From the NCBI GenBank assembly GCA_900049755.1, contig LT160593.1, forward strand, positions 68,684 through 132,683: DNA of 64,000 bases. Reading direction: 5' to 3'. Source of the DNA: Corynebacterium provencense (GTDB lineage: Bacteria > Actinomycetota > Actinomycetes > Mycobacteriales > Mycobacteriaceae). The translations under genes were made by a program, and so were the position numbers. The notes under the pieces were generated by a model that worked only from the letters and a program-made list of their open reading frames with translations, ran no database searches and was not told the origin of the DNA. Of the stretch, positions 26,689 through 36,495 are shown in pieces (position 1 is the stretch's first letter; every line of letters begins with the position of its first letter).

Positions 26689-29022
26689 TCAGGTCCGCTC
26701 GCCGTGCCCGTGGTCCCGGCTGTGGTTGCTGTCCCGGCCTGTGTCCCGGCCTGAGTCACTGCCGTCACCGGCAGCGGCGTTGTCCCTCGCGGCGACCCGG
26801 GCCATCAGCTCGGCGAAGGGGATCGGCCGGTCACTGTCGCCGGCTCGGTCAGACAGTCCGGAACCGGCGGGGGAGGACGCCACCCCCTCCAGCCTCTCGT
26901 TGTGCCCGATCTTCTGCGACAACCGGGTCACCCACCGCGGCGCCCACCAGCAGTCCTCGCGCAGCAGGGCCATCAGTGCAGGCACGAGGAACATGCGTAT
27001 GACCGTGGCGTCGATGAGCAGTGCGGCGATCATGCCGAAGGCGATGTACTTCATCATCACGATCGAGGAGAACCCGAAGGCGCCGCACACGACGATCATG
27101 ATCGCCGCAGCCGCGGTGATGATCCCCCCGGTCGTCGCCGTGCCGAAACGTATGGCTTCCCTGGTCGTGGCACCGTGGGCACGTGCCTCGACCATGCGGG
27201 AGACGAGGAAGACCTCGTAGTCCGTCGACAGTCCGTAGATGATCGCCACGATCAGCACCAGGACAGGGCTCATCAACGGTCCGGGTGAGAAGTTGAACAG
27301 GTCTGCTCCGACCCCGTCGACGAACAGCAGGGTGAGGATCCCGAGTGTGGCACCGGTGCCGAGGAGGTTCATGATCACCGCCTTCGCCGGCAGGATCACC
27401 GAGCCGAAGACGAGGGACAGGAGAATGAACGTGGCGACGATGATGTACAGGAGCATCCACGGCAGTTTCGAGAACAGGGCGTCGATGGACTCCACCTCCA
27501 TCGCCGGGGTACCGGCGACGAGCACGGTCGCCCCGTCGACGTCGATGTCGCGCAGTGCCTTGACGATCCGGTCGTTGTCGTCCCTGTCGGCGATGCCGGC
27601 GGACAGGACGGTGACCCCGTCCTCGGTGGGCTGCGAGACCTGGAACGGGGCGGTGAGGCCTTCGACGGAGTTGGCCTGCCGGTAGACTTCGCCGACCGCG
27701 GTACTGCCGCCGTCATCCTGTTTGACCAGCAGTTTCACCGGGTCAGTGCGCAGGGTCGGGAATGCTGTGTCGAAGTCGGCCTGTGCGGTACGGGTCGGGT
27801 CGTCCGGGGGGAGGAAGGTCTCGTTGATGCCGCCGAACTTCACTCCCGCCAACGGCAGGGTCAGGGCCAGAAGAACGCCGACGAGGCCCACCGTGAGGAT
27901 CTTGGCGTGCTTCATGGCGAACTCGGGTATCCGCCCCCACCAGGAGTGCAGGGTCTGGTCGCGGGTCCTGCCCCGGTGGAACAGGGTCAGCCGGTCGATG
28001 TTTCGACCCAGCAGGGAGAACACGCTGGGGAGGACGACCACGCTCAGCAGTGCGGCCAGTCCGACCGCGGAGATGGCACCGTAGGCCACGGACTTCAGGA
28101 ACGCCTGCGGGAACAGCAGGAGACTCGACAGTGCCACCGCCACCATCAGTGCCGAGAAGACGACCGTCTTACCTGCGGACGCCGTGGTGTTGCGCACCGC
28201 GGCCGGGATGTCGCGTCCTTCCGCAAGTTCCTCACGGAACCGGGAGACCATGAACAGGCCGTAGTCGATCGCCAGTCCCAGTCCCAGCAGGGTCACGACC
28301 GACTGGGCGAAGGTGTTGACCATGGTGATCTCGGCGATCAGGGAGAGAATCCCCATGGAACCGAGGATCGACAGGACGCCGACGAGCAGCGGCATGAACG
28401 CCGCGACCACCGATCCGAAGACCAGGATGAGCAGCAGTGCCACCGCCGGCAGGCCGATGACCTCCGCCCGGGCGATGTCGTCGCTCATGCCGGTGTCCAG
28501 TGCCCCGGAGACGGCGGTGGCTCCCGCGATCTCTACCGTGGCCCCGGGGACGGTGATGCTGTGGAGCTGGTCCTCGATGACCCGGTAGTTTGCCAGCACT
28601 TCGTCGGCGACGCCCTGGAGACTGACGGAGGCGAACGCCGATGACCCGTCCGCGGTGATCATCTGCGACTGGCGGGTGTCCCAGTAGCTGTGGATCCTGC
28701 TGATCTGGTCGGGGTGGGTCGCGGCGATGGCGTTGAGCTGCTGCGACATTTCGGTGTGCACGGCGTCCGAGGTGAGGTCGGTCCCGGGGGAGTCCCGGGT
28801 GACGAGCACGATGACGTCGCCGGAGGCGTCCCTCCCGAAGACGTCCTGTTCGATCTGTGCGGCCCTGGTCGATTCACTGGAGGGGTCGTCCCATCCCTCG
28901 GAGCTCATGCGGTCGCCGAGTCTGGTTCCCACGAGCAGGTAGAGCAGTGCGATCAGTGCGATGACGACGACCGGGATCACCCGCCGGAATCGGTAGGCGA
29001 TGTCTCCCCATCTGGTGAACAA
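26689..29022 (-). CDS. cmpL1: MmpL-family trehalose monomycolate exporter (CmpL1-like)
   Basis: MmpL proteins are RND-type proton-driven lipid flippases; at this locus in C. glutamicum the gene is cmpL1, functional counterpart of MmpL3, which exports trehalose monomycolate. The 777-residue protein has 11-12 helices, two periplasmic porter domains (about 40-190 and 390-540) and the proton-relay Asp-Tyr pairs on helices 4 and 10 (Asp253-Tyr254 in AIDYGLF; Asp601-Tyr602 in STDYEVF). The cytoplasmic tail is short and rich in Asp/Ser/Arg repeats (GRDTGRDSNHSRDHGH), unlike the long tail of MmpL3. It heads an operon with an LPG-type membrane protein and a DUF3054 protein. Assignment to CmpL1 over other MmpLs rests on synteny. 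Confidence 0.9.
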   Translation of the reverse strand: MFTRWGDIAYRFRRVIPVVVIALIALLYLLVGTRLGDRMSSEGWDDPSSESTRAAQIEQDVFGRDASGDVIVLVTRDSPGTDLTSDAVHTEMSQQLNAIAATHPDQISRIHSYWDTRQSQMITADGSSAFASVSLQGVADEVLANYRVIEDQLHSITVPGATVEIAGATAVSGALDTGMSDDIARAEVIGLPAVALLLILVFGSVVAAFMPLLVGVLSILGSMGILSLIAEITMVNTFAQSVVTLLGLGLAIDYGLFMVSRFREELAEGRDIPAAVRNTTASAGKTVVFSALMVAVALSSLLLFPQAFLKSVAYGAISAVGLAALLSVVVLPSVFSLLGRNIDRLTLFHRGRTRDQTLHSWWGRIPEFAMKHAKILTVGLVGVLLALTLPLAGVKFGGINETFLPPDDPTRTAQADFDTAFPTLRTDPVKLLVKQDDGGSTAVGEVYRQANSVEGLTAPFQVSQPTEDGVTVLSAGIADRDDNDRIVKALRDIDVDGATVLVAGTPAMEVESIDALFSKLPWMLLYIIVATFILLSLVFGSVILPAKAVIMNLLGTGATLGILTLLFVDGVGADLFNFSPGPLMSPVLVLIVAIIYGLSTDYEVFLVSRMVEARAHGATTREAIRFGTATTGGIITAAAAIMIVVCGAFGFSSIVMMKYIAFGMIAALLIDATVIRMFLVPALMALLREDCWWAPRWVTRLSQKIGHNERLEGVASSPAGSGLSDRAGDSDRPIPFAELMARVAARDNAAAGDGSDSGRDTGRDSNHSRDHGHGERT

Positions 29023-29152
29023 CGCAGGATCCTTTCGTCAGGTCGGGTGGGTGGCGCCGGCTGGGTGGTGCCGGTCAGCCAGGTCGGTTCATTCGGTCAG
29101 TTCGGGTCAGGCTGCCGGGCCGGTCAGGTGACCTGCGTGACTGTCACCACCC

Positions 29153-29962
29153 TCACTTCCTGCGCCACAGGTACTCGCGGATGACGTGGGCCCGGTCCAG
29201 CCCCTTGCCCTCGAACTTCGTGATCACCTTGCGGTCGGTCAGGACCGGGACGGTCTCGTCCCGGTCCTCCGGCCAACCGAGGTACTCGAGGTCGTCTTCG
29301 ACGTCGACCAGGTCGTCGATCCATTCGGCGTAGTCCGCGTGGTCGGTGGCGACGTGCAGGATCCCTCCCGGCCTGAGGCGGGAGGCGATGAGGTGCAGGG
29401 TGCCGGACTGGATGATCCGTCGTTTGTGGTGGCGTGCCTTGGGCCAGGGGTCGGGGAAGAAGATACGCACACCGTCGAGGGTTCCCGGGGCGAACATGCG
29501 GGTCAGGACCTCGACACCGTCACCTTTGACCATGCGGACGTTGGTGATTCCGCCACGGACGACAGCCCCCAGCAGTTTCGCGAGTCCGGGCCGGTAGATC
29601 TCCACGGCCACGATGTTGCGGTCGGACTCCGAGGGGGCCATGGCCGCGGTGGAGGTTCCTGTGCCCGAGCCGATCTCCACGATGGTCCCGTGACCGGTCC
29701 TGCCGAACCAGGCGTCCAGGTCGATGACCTGGTTGTCGGCGGTGTCCGGGTCGTCCCCGAGTTCCCGTCCCAGGGTGGGCCAGTACTTCTGCCAGGTGGC
29801 TTCCTGGTTGTCGGTGAGGGTTCCGCGGCGGAAACTGAAGCTGCCCAGTCGCGGATAGTCGCGACCGTCGTTAAACTCGGTCTGCAACGGTCGCCCGCGG
29901 TGGGACCGGTGAGGGGAATCAGGGGATTCCGGGGAAGTATCGGTAGTAGACATCCATGCCAT
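29153..29962 (-). CDS. trmB: tRNA (guanine-N7)-methyltransferase TrmB
   Basis: TrmB methylates guanine 46 in the variable loop of tRNAs using S-adenosylmethionine. The 269-residue product has the Rossmann SAM site (VEIGSGTG) and the family signature [15 protein letters not shown], with a C-terminal [10 protein letters not shown] segment. Start choices are ATG 29962 (MAWMSTT) or 29953 (MSTTD); neither has a strong ribosome site. The order trmB, hypothetical, hypothetical, PEP carboxykinase is the same as Rv0208c-Rv0211 of M. tuberculosis, near mmpL3 there too. The 130-bp gap 29023-29152 downstream holds only degenerate GGTCAGG-type repeats and no gene. Confidence 0.95.
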   Translation of the reverse strand: MAWMSTTDTSPESPDSPHRSHRGRPLQTEFNDGRDYPRLGSFSFRRGTLTDNQEATWQKYWPTLGRELGDDPDTADNQVIDLDAWFGRTGHGTIVEIGSGTGTSTAAMAPSESDRNIVAVEIYRPGLAKLLGAVVRGGITNVRMVKGDGVEVLTRMFAPGTLDGVRIFFPDPWPKARHHKRRIIQSGTLHLIASRLRPGGILHVATDHADYAEWIDDLVDVEDDLEYLGWPEDRDETVPVLTDRKVITKFEGKGLDRAHVIREYLWRRK

Positions 29963-30027
29963 TGTGGCAGAACAGGCGCGCCGGTGAAACAGCGCCGGCG
30001 CGGTGACAGTCAAGGGGGGACAGCACA

Positions 30028-31170
30028 GTGAGTGCAGTGCAGGCGAGGGAAGCGGGAACTCCCGGGGGTGTTCAGACCGGTGCCGGTGGACGTGCCGGGG
30101 CGGCGGACAGGCGTCGTGGGGGGACGGGCCGGACGGTGGTCTCGGTGATCGGGCCGGACCGTGCGCAGGCTGAGACGGTGGCGGAGGAGCTGCGACGACG
30201 GGTGCCGCACCGACAGTTCGTGGTCGGTGCGGGCCCGGACATCGCTGACGGGGTGGTTGCGGTGACCGGTGGGGACGGAGGCACCGGTGCGGAGCGGGAC
30301 GCCGCGGTGGTGCGGGCGGTCAGGGACGCCACCGGTGGATGTGTCCTGTACACGGGCAGTTCCCGGCCGTGCTGCAACGGTCCGGGGGTGACGGTGGTAC
30401 GGTGGGGTCGGTCCCGGCCCGGGCAGGTGGACGGACCCGACGGACCCGGCGGACCCGCCAGACCCGGCCGGGACGGTGTCTCGGATCCTGTGGCGCTCGA
30501 TGAACTGGCGGAGACCGTCAGTTCCCTGTGGGTCGATGTCCCCCGCTGGCTCCGTGACGCGCGCCGGGCTGACGTGGACCGGGAGGAGCGGGTGAAGGTG
30601 GCGGTGAGACTGTCCGCGGAGAGGATCATCTCAGACCTGCTCGACCCCTCGTCCGGGGGTCCCGATCCGGCCGACCCGGTCGGCGCGGACGCGCTCGGAG
30701 AGCTCTTCCTGGCACGGTTGCGCTGCACCGTCCTGGAACAGGGGGTGGAGTGGCCCCGGGTGCGCGGGGACGAGAGTGCGTACTCCGGCGCAGGCGGTGA
30801 CGGTGTCGGCGAGGGACCCGGTGACGTCGGTGACGGTGGTTCCCGTGACCCGTACGGCGGAGAGGAACCTGGCGGGGACCACAACCGGATGCTTCTGGTG
30901 CTGGTGGCGTCCGCGTATTACCATCTAGATGGGTGTAAGAGACAGGGCTCGGTGGTGCCGCCGGTCGCCGGGGTGGTGGTGGCCCTGGTGCTGGCGGTGC
31001 TGAGGTGGCGGACGGTCACCGCGGAGCGCCGGGCGCGGCGACGGGCACGGACGCGTACACGTCTGCGGAGACGGTGGGGTGTGGTGGTGGCTGAGGTTGT
31101 CAGCAGGTTGAGGACGCCCCGGGCAGCCGAAGCACTGGTCCTGGAACTGAGCGGGGGTGGACTGCGGTGA
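30028..31170 (+). CDS. Conserved hypothetical membrane-linked protein (Rv0209-like position), sequence locally corrupted
   Basis: The 380-residue product has an N-terminal domain with an alpha/beta look ([23 protein letters not shown], about 36-60, given here in part), a Gly/Asp/Pro-rich middle, and a C-terminal hydrophobic segment (about 310-332) followed by an Arg-rich stretch. It occupies the place of M. tuberculosis Rv0209 between trmB and pckA and may be its counterpart. The hydrophobic region is split by an adapter-like patch (30908-30945, encoding [12 protein letters not shown]), so an additional or longer membrane helix may have been lost. GTG 30028 is the start. It overlaps the next gene by 4 bases (GTGA). 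Function unknown. Confidence 0.65.
   Translation: MSAVQAREAGTPGGVQTGAGGRAGAADRRRGGTGRTVVSVIGPDRAQAETVAEELRRRVPHRQFVVGAGPDIADGVVAVTGGDGGTGAERDAAVVRAVRDATGGCVLYTGSSRPCCNGPGVTVVRWGRSRPGQVDGPDGPGGPARPGRDGVSDPVALDELAETVSSLWVDVPRWLRDARRADVDREERVKVAVRLSAERIISDLLDPSSGGPDPADPVGADALGELFLARLRCTVLEQGVEWPRVRGDESAYSGAGGDGVGEGPGDVGDGGSRDPYGGEEPGGDHNRMLLVLVASAYYHLDGCKRQGSVVPPVAGVVVALVLAVLRWRTVTAERRARRRARTRTRLRRRWGVVVAEVVSRLRTPRAAEALVLELSGGGLR
30908..30945. other. Tn5 mosaic-end junction remnant 3 (probable library adapter artefact)
   Basis: This is the clearest copy: about 28 of 38 positions match the head-to-head mosaic-end junction without gaps, including CATCTAGATG across the join and TAAGAGACAG at the end. 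It interrupts a hydrophobic stretch of the encoded protein. Confidence 0.85.
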
Positions 31171-31646
31171 ACGGGTTCTTCAACGGGGACTTCACGGGGG
31201 ACTTCACGGGGGATGCCACGGACGGTCTGCCGGACATGTTCGACGACGGGACCAGCGGTGACGGGACCGGCGGTGGAGCAGGCGTGTTCGACGGTCTCGT
31301 GCCCGTGGACGGGGACAGCGGCGGAGGCAACCTCGTGCTGGACATCGACGGGGTACGTTACGGGCTTCCGCCGTCCCACGATCTCGGGGAAGGCGCGCTC
31401 GAGGAGGCGGTGACCCTCACCGGTGACCTGGGACTGGTGGTCTGCGCCGACACGGACGGTGACGGCCTGGTGGACCGGCTGTCAGTCGTGGGGTTCGACG
31501 GGTCCTGGTCGTCCTGGCAGAGGTGCACCGGGGAACCGTCGGGTGAGGCGTCCTCCCCCGGTACACCCCCCGTCACCCCCACAGGTTCCACACATAACTG
31601 GACGGTAGGCGGATGGGAGTGTGTGGATCGGGGGGGATGGGGTTAG
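31167..31646 (+). CDS. Small acidic DUF6802-like protein
   Basis: A 159-residue Gly/Asp-rich protein without signal peptide or membrane segment. The N-terminus holds a short repeat (GDFTGDFTGD), followed by a flexible stretch, then an ordered domain of about 60 residues with GGNLVLDIDGVRYGL and a calcium-loop-like DTDGDGLVDRLSV. The Asp-rich DxDxDGxxD pattern is the core of DUF6802-type domains found in corynebacterial and mycobacterial proteins, some next to pck. The GTG start overlaps the stop of the upstream gene. The function is unknown; an Rv0210-like position is inferred from order only. Confidence 0.6.
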   Translation: MNGFFNGDFTGDFTGDATDGLPDMFDDGTSGDGTGGGAGVFDGLVPVDGDSGGGNLVLDIDGVRYGLPPSHDLGEGALEEAVTLTGDLGLVVCADTDGDGLVDRLSVVGFDGSWSSWQRCTGEPSGEASSPGTPPVTPTGSTHNWTVGGWECVDRGGWG

Positions 31647-31724
31647 GGTGGGAGGGTCAGTGTCGGGTAGTCCCGGCACAGTGCGCGACAACTCTCGATT
31701 TCACCACCCTTGTCAGGAGAATTC

Positions 31725-33566
31725 ATGACCATCCCCGGGCTCGTCGGACAGGCACCCACCACCAACGAGGAACTGCTGCAGTGGATCACCGACTCGGTGG
31801 CGCTCTTCCAACCTGACCGGGTGGTGTTCGTGGACGGCTCCGAGGAGGAGCGGGACCGGCTTTCTCAGGAGCTGGTGGACGCGGGCACGCTCGTCAAGCT
31901 GAACGAGGAGAAGCGGCCGAACAGTTTCCTCGCGCGGTCCAACCCTGCCGATGTGGCCAGGGTCGAGTCCCGCACCTTCATCTGCTCGGAGGACGAGGAA
32001 GGCGCGGGCCCCACGAACAACTGGGCCCCGCCGGAGGCGATGAAGGCGGAGATGCGGGAGCACTTCTCCGGTGCGATGAAGGGCCGCACCATGTACGTCG
32101 TGCCGTTCTGCATGGGCCCCATCAACGATCCGGAGCCGAAGCTCGGCGTGCAGCTGACGGACTCCGCCTACGTTGTCCTGTCGATGGGCATCATGACCAG
32201 GATGGGTCAGGCCGCGCTCGACAAGATCGGCCCTGACGGGGACTTCGTCCACTGCCTGCACTCCGTCGGCGCCCCGCTGGAGCCGGGTGAGGAGGACGTC
32301 CCCTGGCCGTGCAACGACACCAAGTACATCACCCAGTTCCCGGAGACCAAGGAGATCTGGTCCTACGGTTCGGGCTACGGCGGAAACGCCATCCTCGCCA
32401 AGAAGTGCTACGCGCTGCGTATCGCCTCGGTCATGGCCAGGGAAGAGGGCTGGCTGGCAGAGCACATGCTCATCCTCAAGCTGATCAGCCCGGAGGGTAA
32501 GGCGTACCACATCCTCGGTGCGTTCCCGTCCGCCTGCGGCAAGACCAACCTCGCGATGATCACCCCCACCATCCCCGGGTGGAAGGCGGAGGTCGTCGGT
32601 GACGACATTGCCTGGATGAAGTTCGGGGAGGACGGTCACCTCTACGCCGTGAACCCGGAGAACGGTTTCTTCGGTGTCGCGCCGGGAACCAGCAGGCAGT
32701 CCAACCCCATCGCCATGGAGACCATGGACGCCGGCAACACCCTGTTCACCAATGTGGCGCTCACCGACGACGGTGACGTCTGGTGGGAGGGGATGGGTGA
32801 CGCCCCGTCCCACCTCATCGACTGGAAGGGTGAGGACTGGACCCCGGAGTCCTCCGAGAAGGCCGCGCACCCGAACTCCCGGTACTGCGTGCCGATCGCG
32901 CAGTGCCCGACCGCCGCCCCCGAGTTCAACGACTGGAAGGGTGTCAAGGTTGACGCCATTCTCTTCGGAGGACGTCGTGCCGACACGGTTCCGCTGGTCA
33001 CCGAGACCTACGACTGGGACCACGCCACGATGGTCGGTGCCCTGCTCGCGTCCGGGCAGACTGCCGCCGCCGCCGAGGCCACGGTCGGTTCCCTGCGCCA
33101 CGATCCGATGGCGATGCTGCCCTTCATCGGCTACAACGCCGGCGAGTACCTGCAGCACTGGATCGACATGGGCAAGCGTGGCGGGGACAAGATGCCGGCC
33201 GTGTTCCTGGTCAACTGGTTCCGTCGTGGTGAGGACGGCCGGTTCCTGTGGCCGGGATTCGGCGAGAACTCCCGCGTGCTGAAGTGGATCGTCGACCGTA
33301 TCGAGGGTCGTGTCGGTGCCGAGGAGACCGTCGTGGGCCACACCGCCCGCTACGAGGACCTGTACCTCGACGGTGTCACCGAGCCGGAGGAGGATATCCG
33401 TGAGGCTCTCACCGCTCCTCCCGCACAGTGGTCCAACGACATCGAGGACAACGACGAGTACCTCACCTTCCTCGGCCCCAAGGTTCCGCAGGAGATCCAC
33501 GAGCAGTTCGCGTTGCTGAAGAAGCGCGTCACTGCCGCGGTCGCCGACGAGAAGGCCGGCGTCTAA
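31725..33566 (+). CDS. pckG: Phosphoenolpyruvate carboxykinase (GTP)
   Basis: The enzyme converts oxaloacetate and GTP to PEP, GDP and CO2, the gateway of gluconeogenesis. The 613-residue product is full length for the GTP-dependent class. The nucleotide P-loop with the reactive cysteine is FPSACGKTN (Cys at about residue 271), preceded by the metal-binding GDDIAWM region slightly later, and the C-terminal FLVNWFR and GENSRVL motifs are present. The ATG at 31725 has a good AGGAGAA site. It lies 78 bases after the upstream gene, enough for its own promoter. pck is a syntenic marker: in C. glutamicum it is adjacent to the mtrP methyltransferase, whereas here about 14.6 kb separates them. Confidence 0.97.
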   Translation: MTIPGLVGQAPTTNEELLQWITDSVALFQPDRVVFVDGSEEERDRLSQELVDAGTLVKLNEEKRPNSFLARSNPADVARVESRTFICSEDEEGAGPTNNWAPPEAMKAEMREHFSGAMKGRTMYVVPFCMGPINDPEPKLGVQLTDSAYVVLSMGIMTRMGQAALDKIGPDGDFVHCLHSVGAPLEPGEEDVPWPCNDTKYITQFPETKEIWSYGSGYGGNAILAKKCYALRIASVMAREEGWLAEHMLILKLISPEGKAYHILGAFPSACGKTNLAMITPTIPGWKAEVVGDDIAWMKFGEDGHLYAVNPENGFFGVAPGTSRQSNPIAMETMDAGNTLFTNVALTDDGDVWWEGMGDAPSHLIDWKGEDWTPESSEKAAHPNSRYCVPIAQCPTAAPEFNDWKGVKVDAILFGGRRADTVPLVTETYDWDHATMVGALLASGQTAAAAEATVGSLRHDPMAMLPFIGYNAGEYLQHWIDMGKRGGDKMPAVFLVNWFRRGEDGRFLWPGFGENSRVLKWIVDRIEGRVGAEETVVGHTARYEDLYLDGVTEPEEDIREALTAPPAQWSNDIEDNDEYLTFLGPKVPQEIHEQFALLKKRVTAAVADEKAGV

Positions 33567-33581
33567 GCTCCGGAGCCTACA

Positions 33582-34712
33582 GTGGCGCAGGTGGAGCATC
33601 CGCACGAATCCTGCAGCCCTGACCCGGTCCGCGATCTCGTCGTCACCGGACTGGTCGACCCGGTCGCGCATGATGCTGTGGCGCGCACCGGGTCTCCCCG
33701 TACCGTCGCGGGGCGGCCGTCGCGCACGGTCTCGCCGGTCATCGACGTCACCCCGTTCACCCTGCCCACCGAGGTCATCGCCCGGTCGGAGCAGGTCCCG
33801 GTCGTGGTCCTCCTCGGTTCGCCGGTGGACCCCGGCATGTCCGCCCTGCGCCGCAGTCTGGTGGGCAGGGTTTCCCCGGCACGTCTGCGCTGGATTCTCG
33901 CCACAGTGGACGCCGACCGTTTTCCCCGTGTCGTGGCGTCCTTCCGTCCCCGGTCCCTGCCCACGGTCACTGTTGTCGCAGGGGGGACAGGGGTGGCCTC
34001 CTGGACTCCGGAGGACGCCCTGGGCGACCGTGGCGTGGACTGCCCGGACTGGGTGGAGGCCACCGTCTCCACGGTGGCGACGCGCCTGTCCGGGCTTCCG
34101 GAGGACACTGTGGTCGGGTCCCAGTCGCAGGCCGGGGACGGTGCCGGTGGTGCTGACACGGGCAATGAACCGGACCCACGACTGCGCCGGGCCGCCGATC
34201 TGGTCGGTGAGGGGAGGCCGGAGGCGGCGGTCGACCTCTACGACCGGATGCTGGAGGACCGGCCCGGACCGGATGAGAGACGGACCCTGAGTCGGGCGCG
34301 GGCGGCGGTGGGTGTGCTGGTCAGGACGAAGAACCTTGACCGTGCCGCTGTGTTCACCGCGCTGGCGGTGGCAGAGCAGGAGCTGCGCCAGGGCCCGGGG
34401 CAGGGGAGCCGGAGGGCGGATCACGGTGACCTGTCCACGCTGCTGCGTGCAGCCGATGTGCTCGTCCTCGCCGACAGACCCGATGATGCGGTCGATCTAC
34501 TTTCGGCATCACTGACCGGGTCACCGGCCGGGTCACTGTCTGGGGCAGAGGCGGGCACAGGGGCAGGTTCAACTTCGGGGCGGTCGGCAGGGTGGTCGGC
34601 GGTGGAGCTCGGGCGGCTCAGGAGCCGTCTCCTTGACCTCGTCCTGCTCCTGGACGAGGCCGCGCCGGCGACGGTGCGGGCCCGGACGCGGTTGGCCTCG
34701 TCCGTTTTCTGA
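33582..34712 (+). CDS. Thioredoxin-fold/TPR protein without CxxC (YbbN/CnoX-like)
   Basis: The 376-residue product has an N-terminal region (about 55-170) with a thioredoxin-fold layout: a strand (PVVVLLGSPVDPGMSAL) at the position where the redox CxxC would be, followed by LRWILATVDAD and a cis-Pro-like SLPTVTVVAG. The active-site cysteines are missing. The C-terminal half (about 185-370) is helical with TPR-like repeats (RRAADLVGEGRPEAAVDLYDRM in part). This layout matches CnoX/YbbN co-chaperones, which hold unfolded proteins rather than act as reductases. It starts with GTG 15 bases after pckG and is probably co-transcribed. Acidic Gly/Asp linkers are unusually long. Confidence 0.75.
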   Translation: MAQVEHPHESCSPDPVRDLVVTGLVDPVAHDAVARTGSPRTVAGRPSRTVSPVIDVTPFTLPTEVIARSEQVPVVVLLGSPVDPGMSALRRSLVGRVSPARLRWILATVDADRFPRVVASFRPRSLPTVTVVAGGTGVASWTPEDALGDRGVDCPDWVEATVSTVATRLSGLPEDTVVGSQSQAGDGAGGADTGNEPDPRLRRAADLVGEGRPEAAVDLYDRMLEDRPGPDERRTLSRARAAVGVLVRTKNLDRAAVFTALAVAEQELRQGPGQGSRRADHGDLSTLLRAADVLVLADRPDDAVDLLSASLTGSPAGSLSGAEAGTGAGSTSGRSAGWSAVELGRLRSRLLDLVLLLDEAAPATVRARTRLASSVF

Positions 34713-34756
34713 GCCCGGGTCCGTCTCTGTGCCGTCTCTGGGGGGGTGGGGCGGGG

Positions 34757-35848
34757 TCACCGGGCGAGCCGGTAGTCTCCGGTGTCGGGGACCATGGCGT
34801 CCTCCAGTTTCTCCAGTAGCGCGGCACTGTCGAAGCGCACCCCGATGAGCACCACCTCATTGCCGGGGGTGAGCCCGGTGGACTCCCAGCGGGCGGCGGG
34901 GCGGATCGACAGGTCGGGTCCGGCCTGGTGCCACACCTGGGCGAGTTCGGGGCGGTCGGCGATCCAGCAGTATCCCTTGGAGCGAACCAGACCGGTGGTG
35001 GAACGCAGGGTCTCAAGCAGTTTTCCCCGGTCGAGCGGGCGTTTCCCGCGGAAAACCACGGAACTGATGCCGTACTCCTCGGTTTCCGGCGTGTGGGGGT
35101 TCTCCAGCTCCTCGGTGTAACCCTCGTAGGTGCGTGCAGTGGCTTCGCTGTACAGTCTGGCGCCGAGAATCTGGTCGACGACGCTGGCACCGTGGTTCAG
35201 GCCCTCGACCATGATGTCCACTGCCGCCCGCGGGTTCATCCGGCGTACCAGTGTCATGGTCGCTGCGAGCCGGTCTGCAGAGACCAGGTCGGCCTTGGTG
35301 ACGTAGATGCGGTCGGCGAACTCGACCTGGTCGACGAGGAGATCGGCGACGGTGCGTTCGTCGTCGGGGGTCGCACCCCGGTCCGCGTCCGCCAGACGGA
35401 GGTGTTCGCCGATCTGGTTGAGGAACTGCACGGCGTCAACCAGTGTGACCATCGTGTCGATGGGGGCGACGTCGGACAACCGGGTGCCGTCCTCCCACTG
35501 CCATCCGAAGGTCGCGGCGACCGGCATCGGTTCGGAGATGCCGGTGGACTCGATGAGGATGTGGTCGTAGCGTCCGCTGAGGGCCAGTCCGCCGACCGAT
35601 TCCACGAGGTCCTCGCGCAGGGTGCAGCATATGCAGCCGTCGGTGAGTTCGACGAAACGGTCCTCGCCACGGGTGAGGTGGCCTTCCCCGGCGATGAGGG
35701 CGGCGTCGATGTTGATTTCGGAGAAGTCGTTGACGATGACCGCTATGCGGCGTCCGCCACGGTCGGCGAGGACGGCGTTGAGCAGGGTGGTCTTGCCTGA
35801 TCCGAGGAAGCCGGACAGGACGGTGACGGGGGTGGGGCGGTGGTTCAT
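34757..35848 (-). CDS. COG0523 GTPase (CobW/ZNG1-like zinc metallochaperone)
   Basis: COG0523 GTPases deliver or store metals; those in Zur regulons help cells survive zinc starvation. The 363-residue product has the P-loop GFLGSGKTT (about 13-21), the metal-binding CICC motif at residues 72-75 (in GCICCTLREDL), switch region ESTGISEP and the CobW C-terminal domain (about 270-355). The gene overlaps the stop of the upstream ABC ATPase (ATGA), so it is made with the zinc importer. Its place beside zinc-uptake genes and behind a Fur/Zur-type operator supports a zinc role over a cobalt one. It faces the TPR protein gene across a 44-bp gap with no clear terminator. Confidence 0.93.
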   Translation of the reverse strand: MNHRPTPVTVLSGFLGSGKTTLLNAVLADRGGRRIAVIVNDFSEINIDAALIAGEGHLTRGEDRFVELTDGCICCTLREDLVESVGGLALSGRYDHILIESTGISEPMPVAATFGWQWEDGTRLSDVAPIDTMVTLVDAVQFLNQIGEHLRLADADRGATPDDERTVADLLVDQVEFADRIYVTKADLVSADRLAATMTLVRRMNPRAAVDIMVEGLNHGASVVDQILGARLYSEATARTYEGYTEELENPHTPETEEYGISSVVFRGKRPLDRGKLLETLRSTTGLVRSKGYCWIADRPELAQVWHQAGPDLSIRPAARWESTGLTPGNEVVLIGVRFDSAALLEKLEDAMVPDTGDYRLAR

Positions 35849-36486
35849 GCCGGGACTCTTCCGTGGTCGAGGGTGATGACCCGGTCTGCTCCGGCGGCCT
35901 GGACGGGGTCGTGGGTGGCGATGATGACGGTGGTTCCGGCGTCCTTCTCCTCGGCGACGGCGCGGGTGACGAGTTCGGCGGTGGCGGCGTCCACGGCGGA
36001 GAGGGGTTCGTCGAGCAGGAGCAGCGGGGCCTGTTGGGCGAGGCCCTGGGCGATGAGGGTGCGTTGCCGCTGGCCTCCGGACAGGTCGGCGAGGGTGCGG
36101 CCGGCGAACCCGGTCACGCCGGTGCGTTCCATCGCCAGGTCGACGAGGTGACGGTCGTGGCGGGTGAGGGGGCGCAGCAGGCCCCGGTCGCGCCATCTGC
36201 CCATGGCGACGGTGTCGCGGACGGTCACGGGGAAGAGTTCGGGGGCTGCGCTGTGCTGGGGGACGAGGGCGACTGCGTCGGGCAGTCCGGTGATGTGACC
36301 GTGGGAGGGGTGCAGTGTTCCGGCGAGGACGCCGAGGAGGGTGGATTTTCCGGAGCCGTTGGCGCCGACGAGTGCGGTGACTGATCCGGCGGGGAAGTCG
36401 ACGGTGACATGGTCGAGGGAGGGGGTGGTGCGGCGGTCGCCGGCGTAGCTGTGGGTGACGTCGGTGAGGCGGAGTGGTTCGCGCAT
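35845..36486 (-). CDS. aztA: Zinc ABC transporter ATP-binding protein (AztA/ZnuC-like)
   Basis: This 213-residue ATPase is expected to drive the permease encoded divergently at 36516. Walker A is GANGSGKS (about 40-47), signature LSGGQ near 135 and Walker B LLLLDEP near 154, with the D-loop SAVDAAT and the switch H in IIATHDP. It is short for an ABC ATPase, as usual for this family. The ATG at 36486 follows a GTG in frame at 36489. The start lies only 29 bases from the divergent permease start, with the operator between. It is translationally coupled to the COG0523 gene. Confidence 0.9.
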   Translation of the reverse strand: MREPLRLTDVTHSYAGDRRTTPSLDHVTVDFPAGSVTALVGANGSGKSTLLGVLAGTLHPSHGHITGLPDAVALVPQHSAAPELFPVTVRDTVAMGRWRDRGLLRPLTRHDRHLVDLAMERTGVTGFAGRTLADLSGGQRQRTLIAQGLAQQAPLLLLDEPLSAVDAATAELVTRAVAEEKDAGTTVIIATHDPVQAAGADRVITLDHGRVPA

Positions 36487-36495
36487 CACCTAACG

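Noticed and set aside
30334-30360. GATGTGT followed by GTACAC, a possible fifth adapter remnant
   Set aside because: Only about 12 of 19 positions match one mosaic end, and the surrounding bases continue normal coding composition.
31713-34424. A 903-codon open frame on the minus strand across pckG
   Set aside because: It is antisense to the clear PEP carboxykinase gene and its product is low-complexity Arg/Asp/Val-rich without any recognisable motif; long antisense frames are normal in DNA of this GC content.
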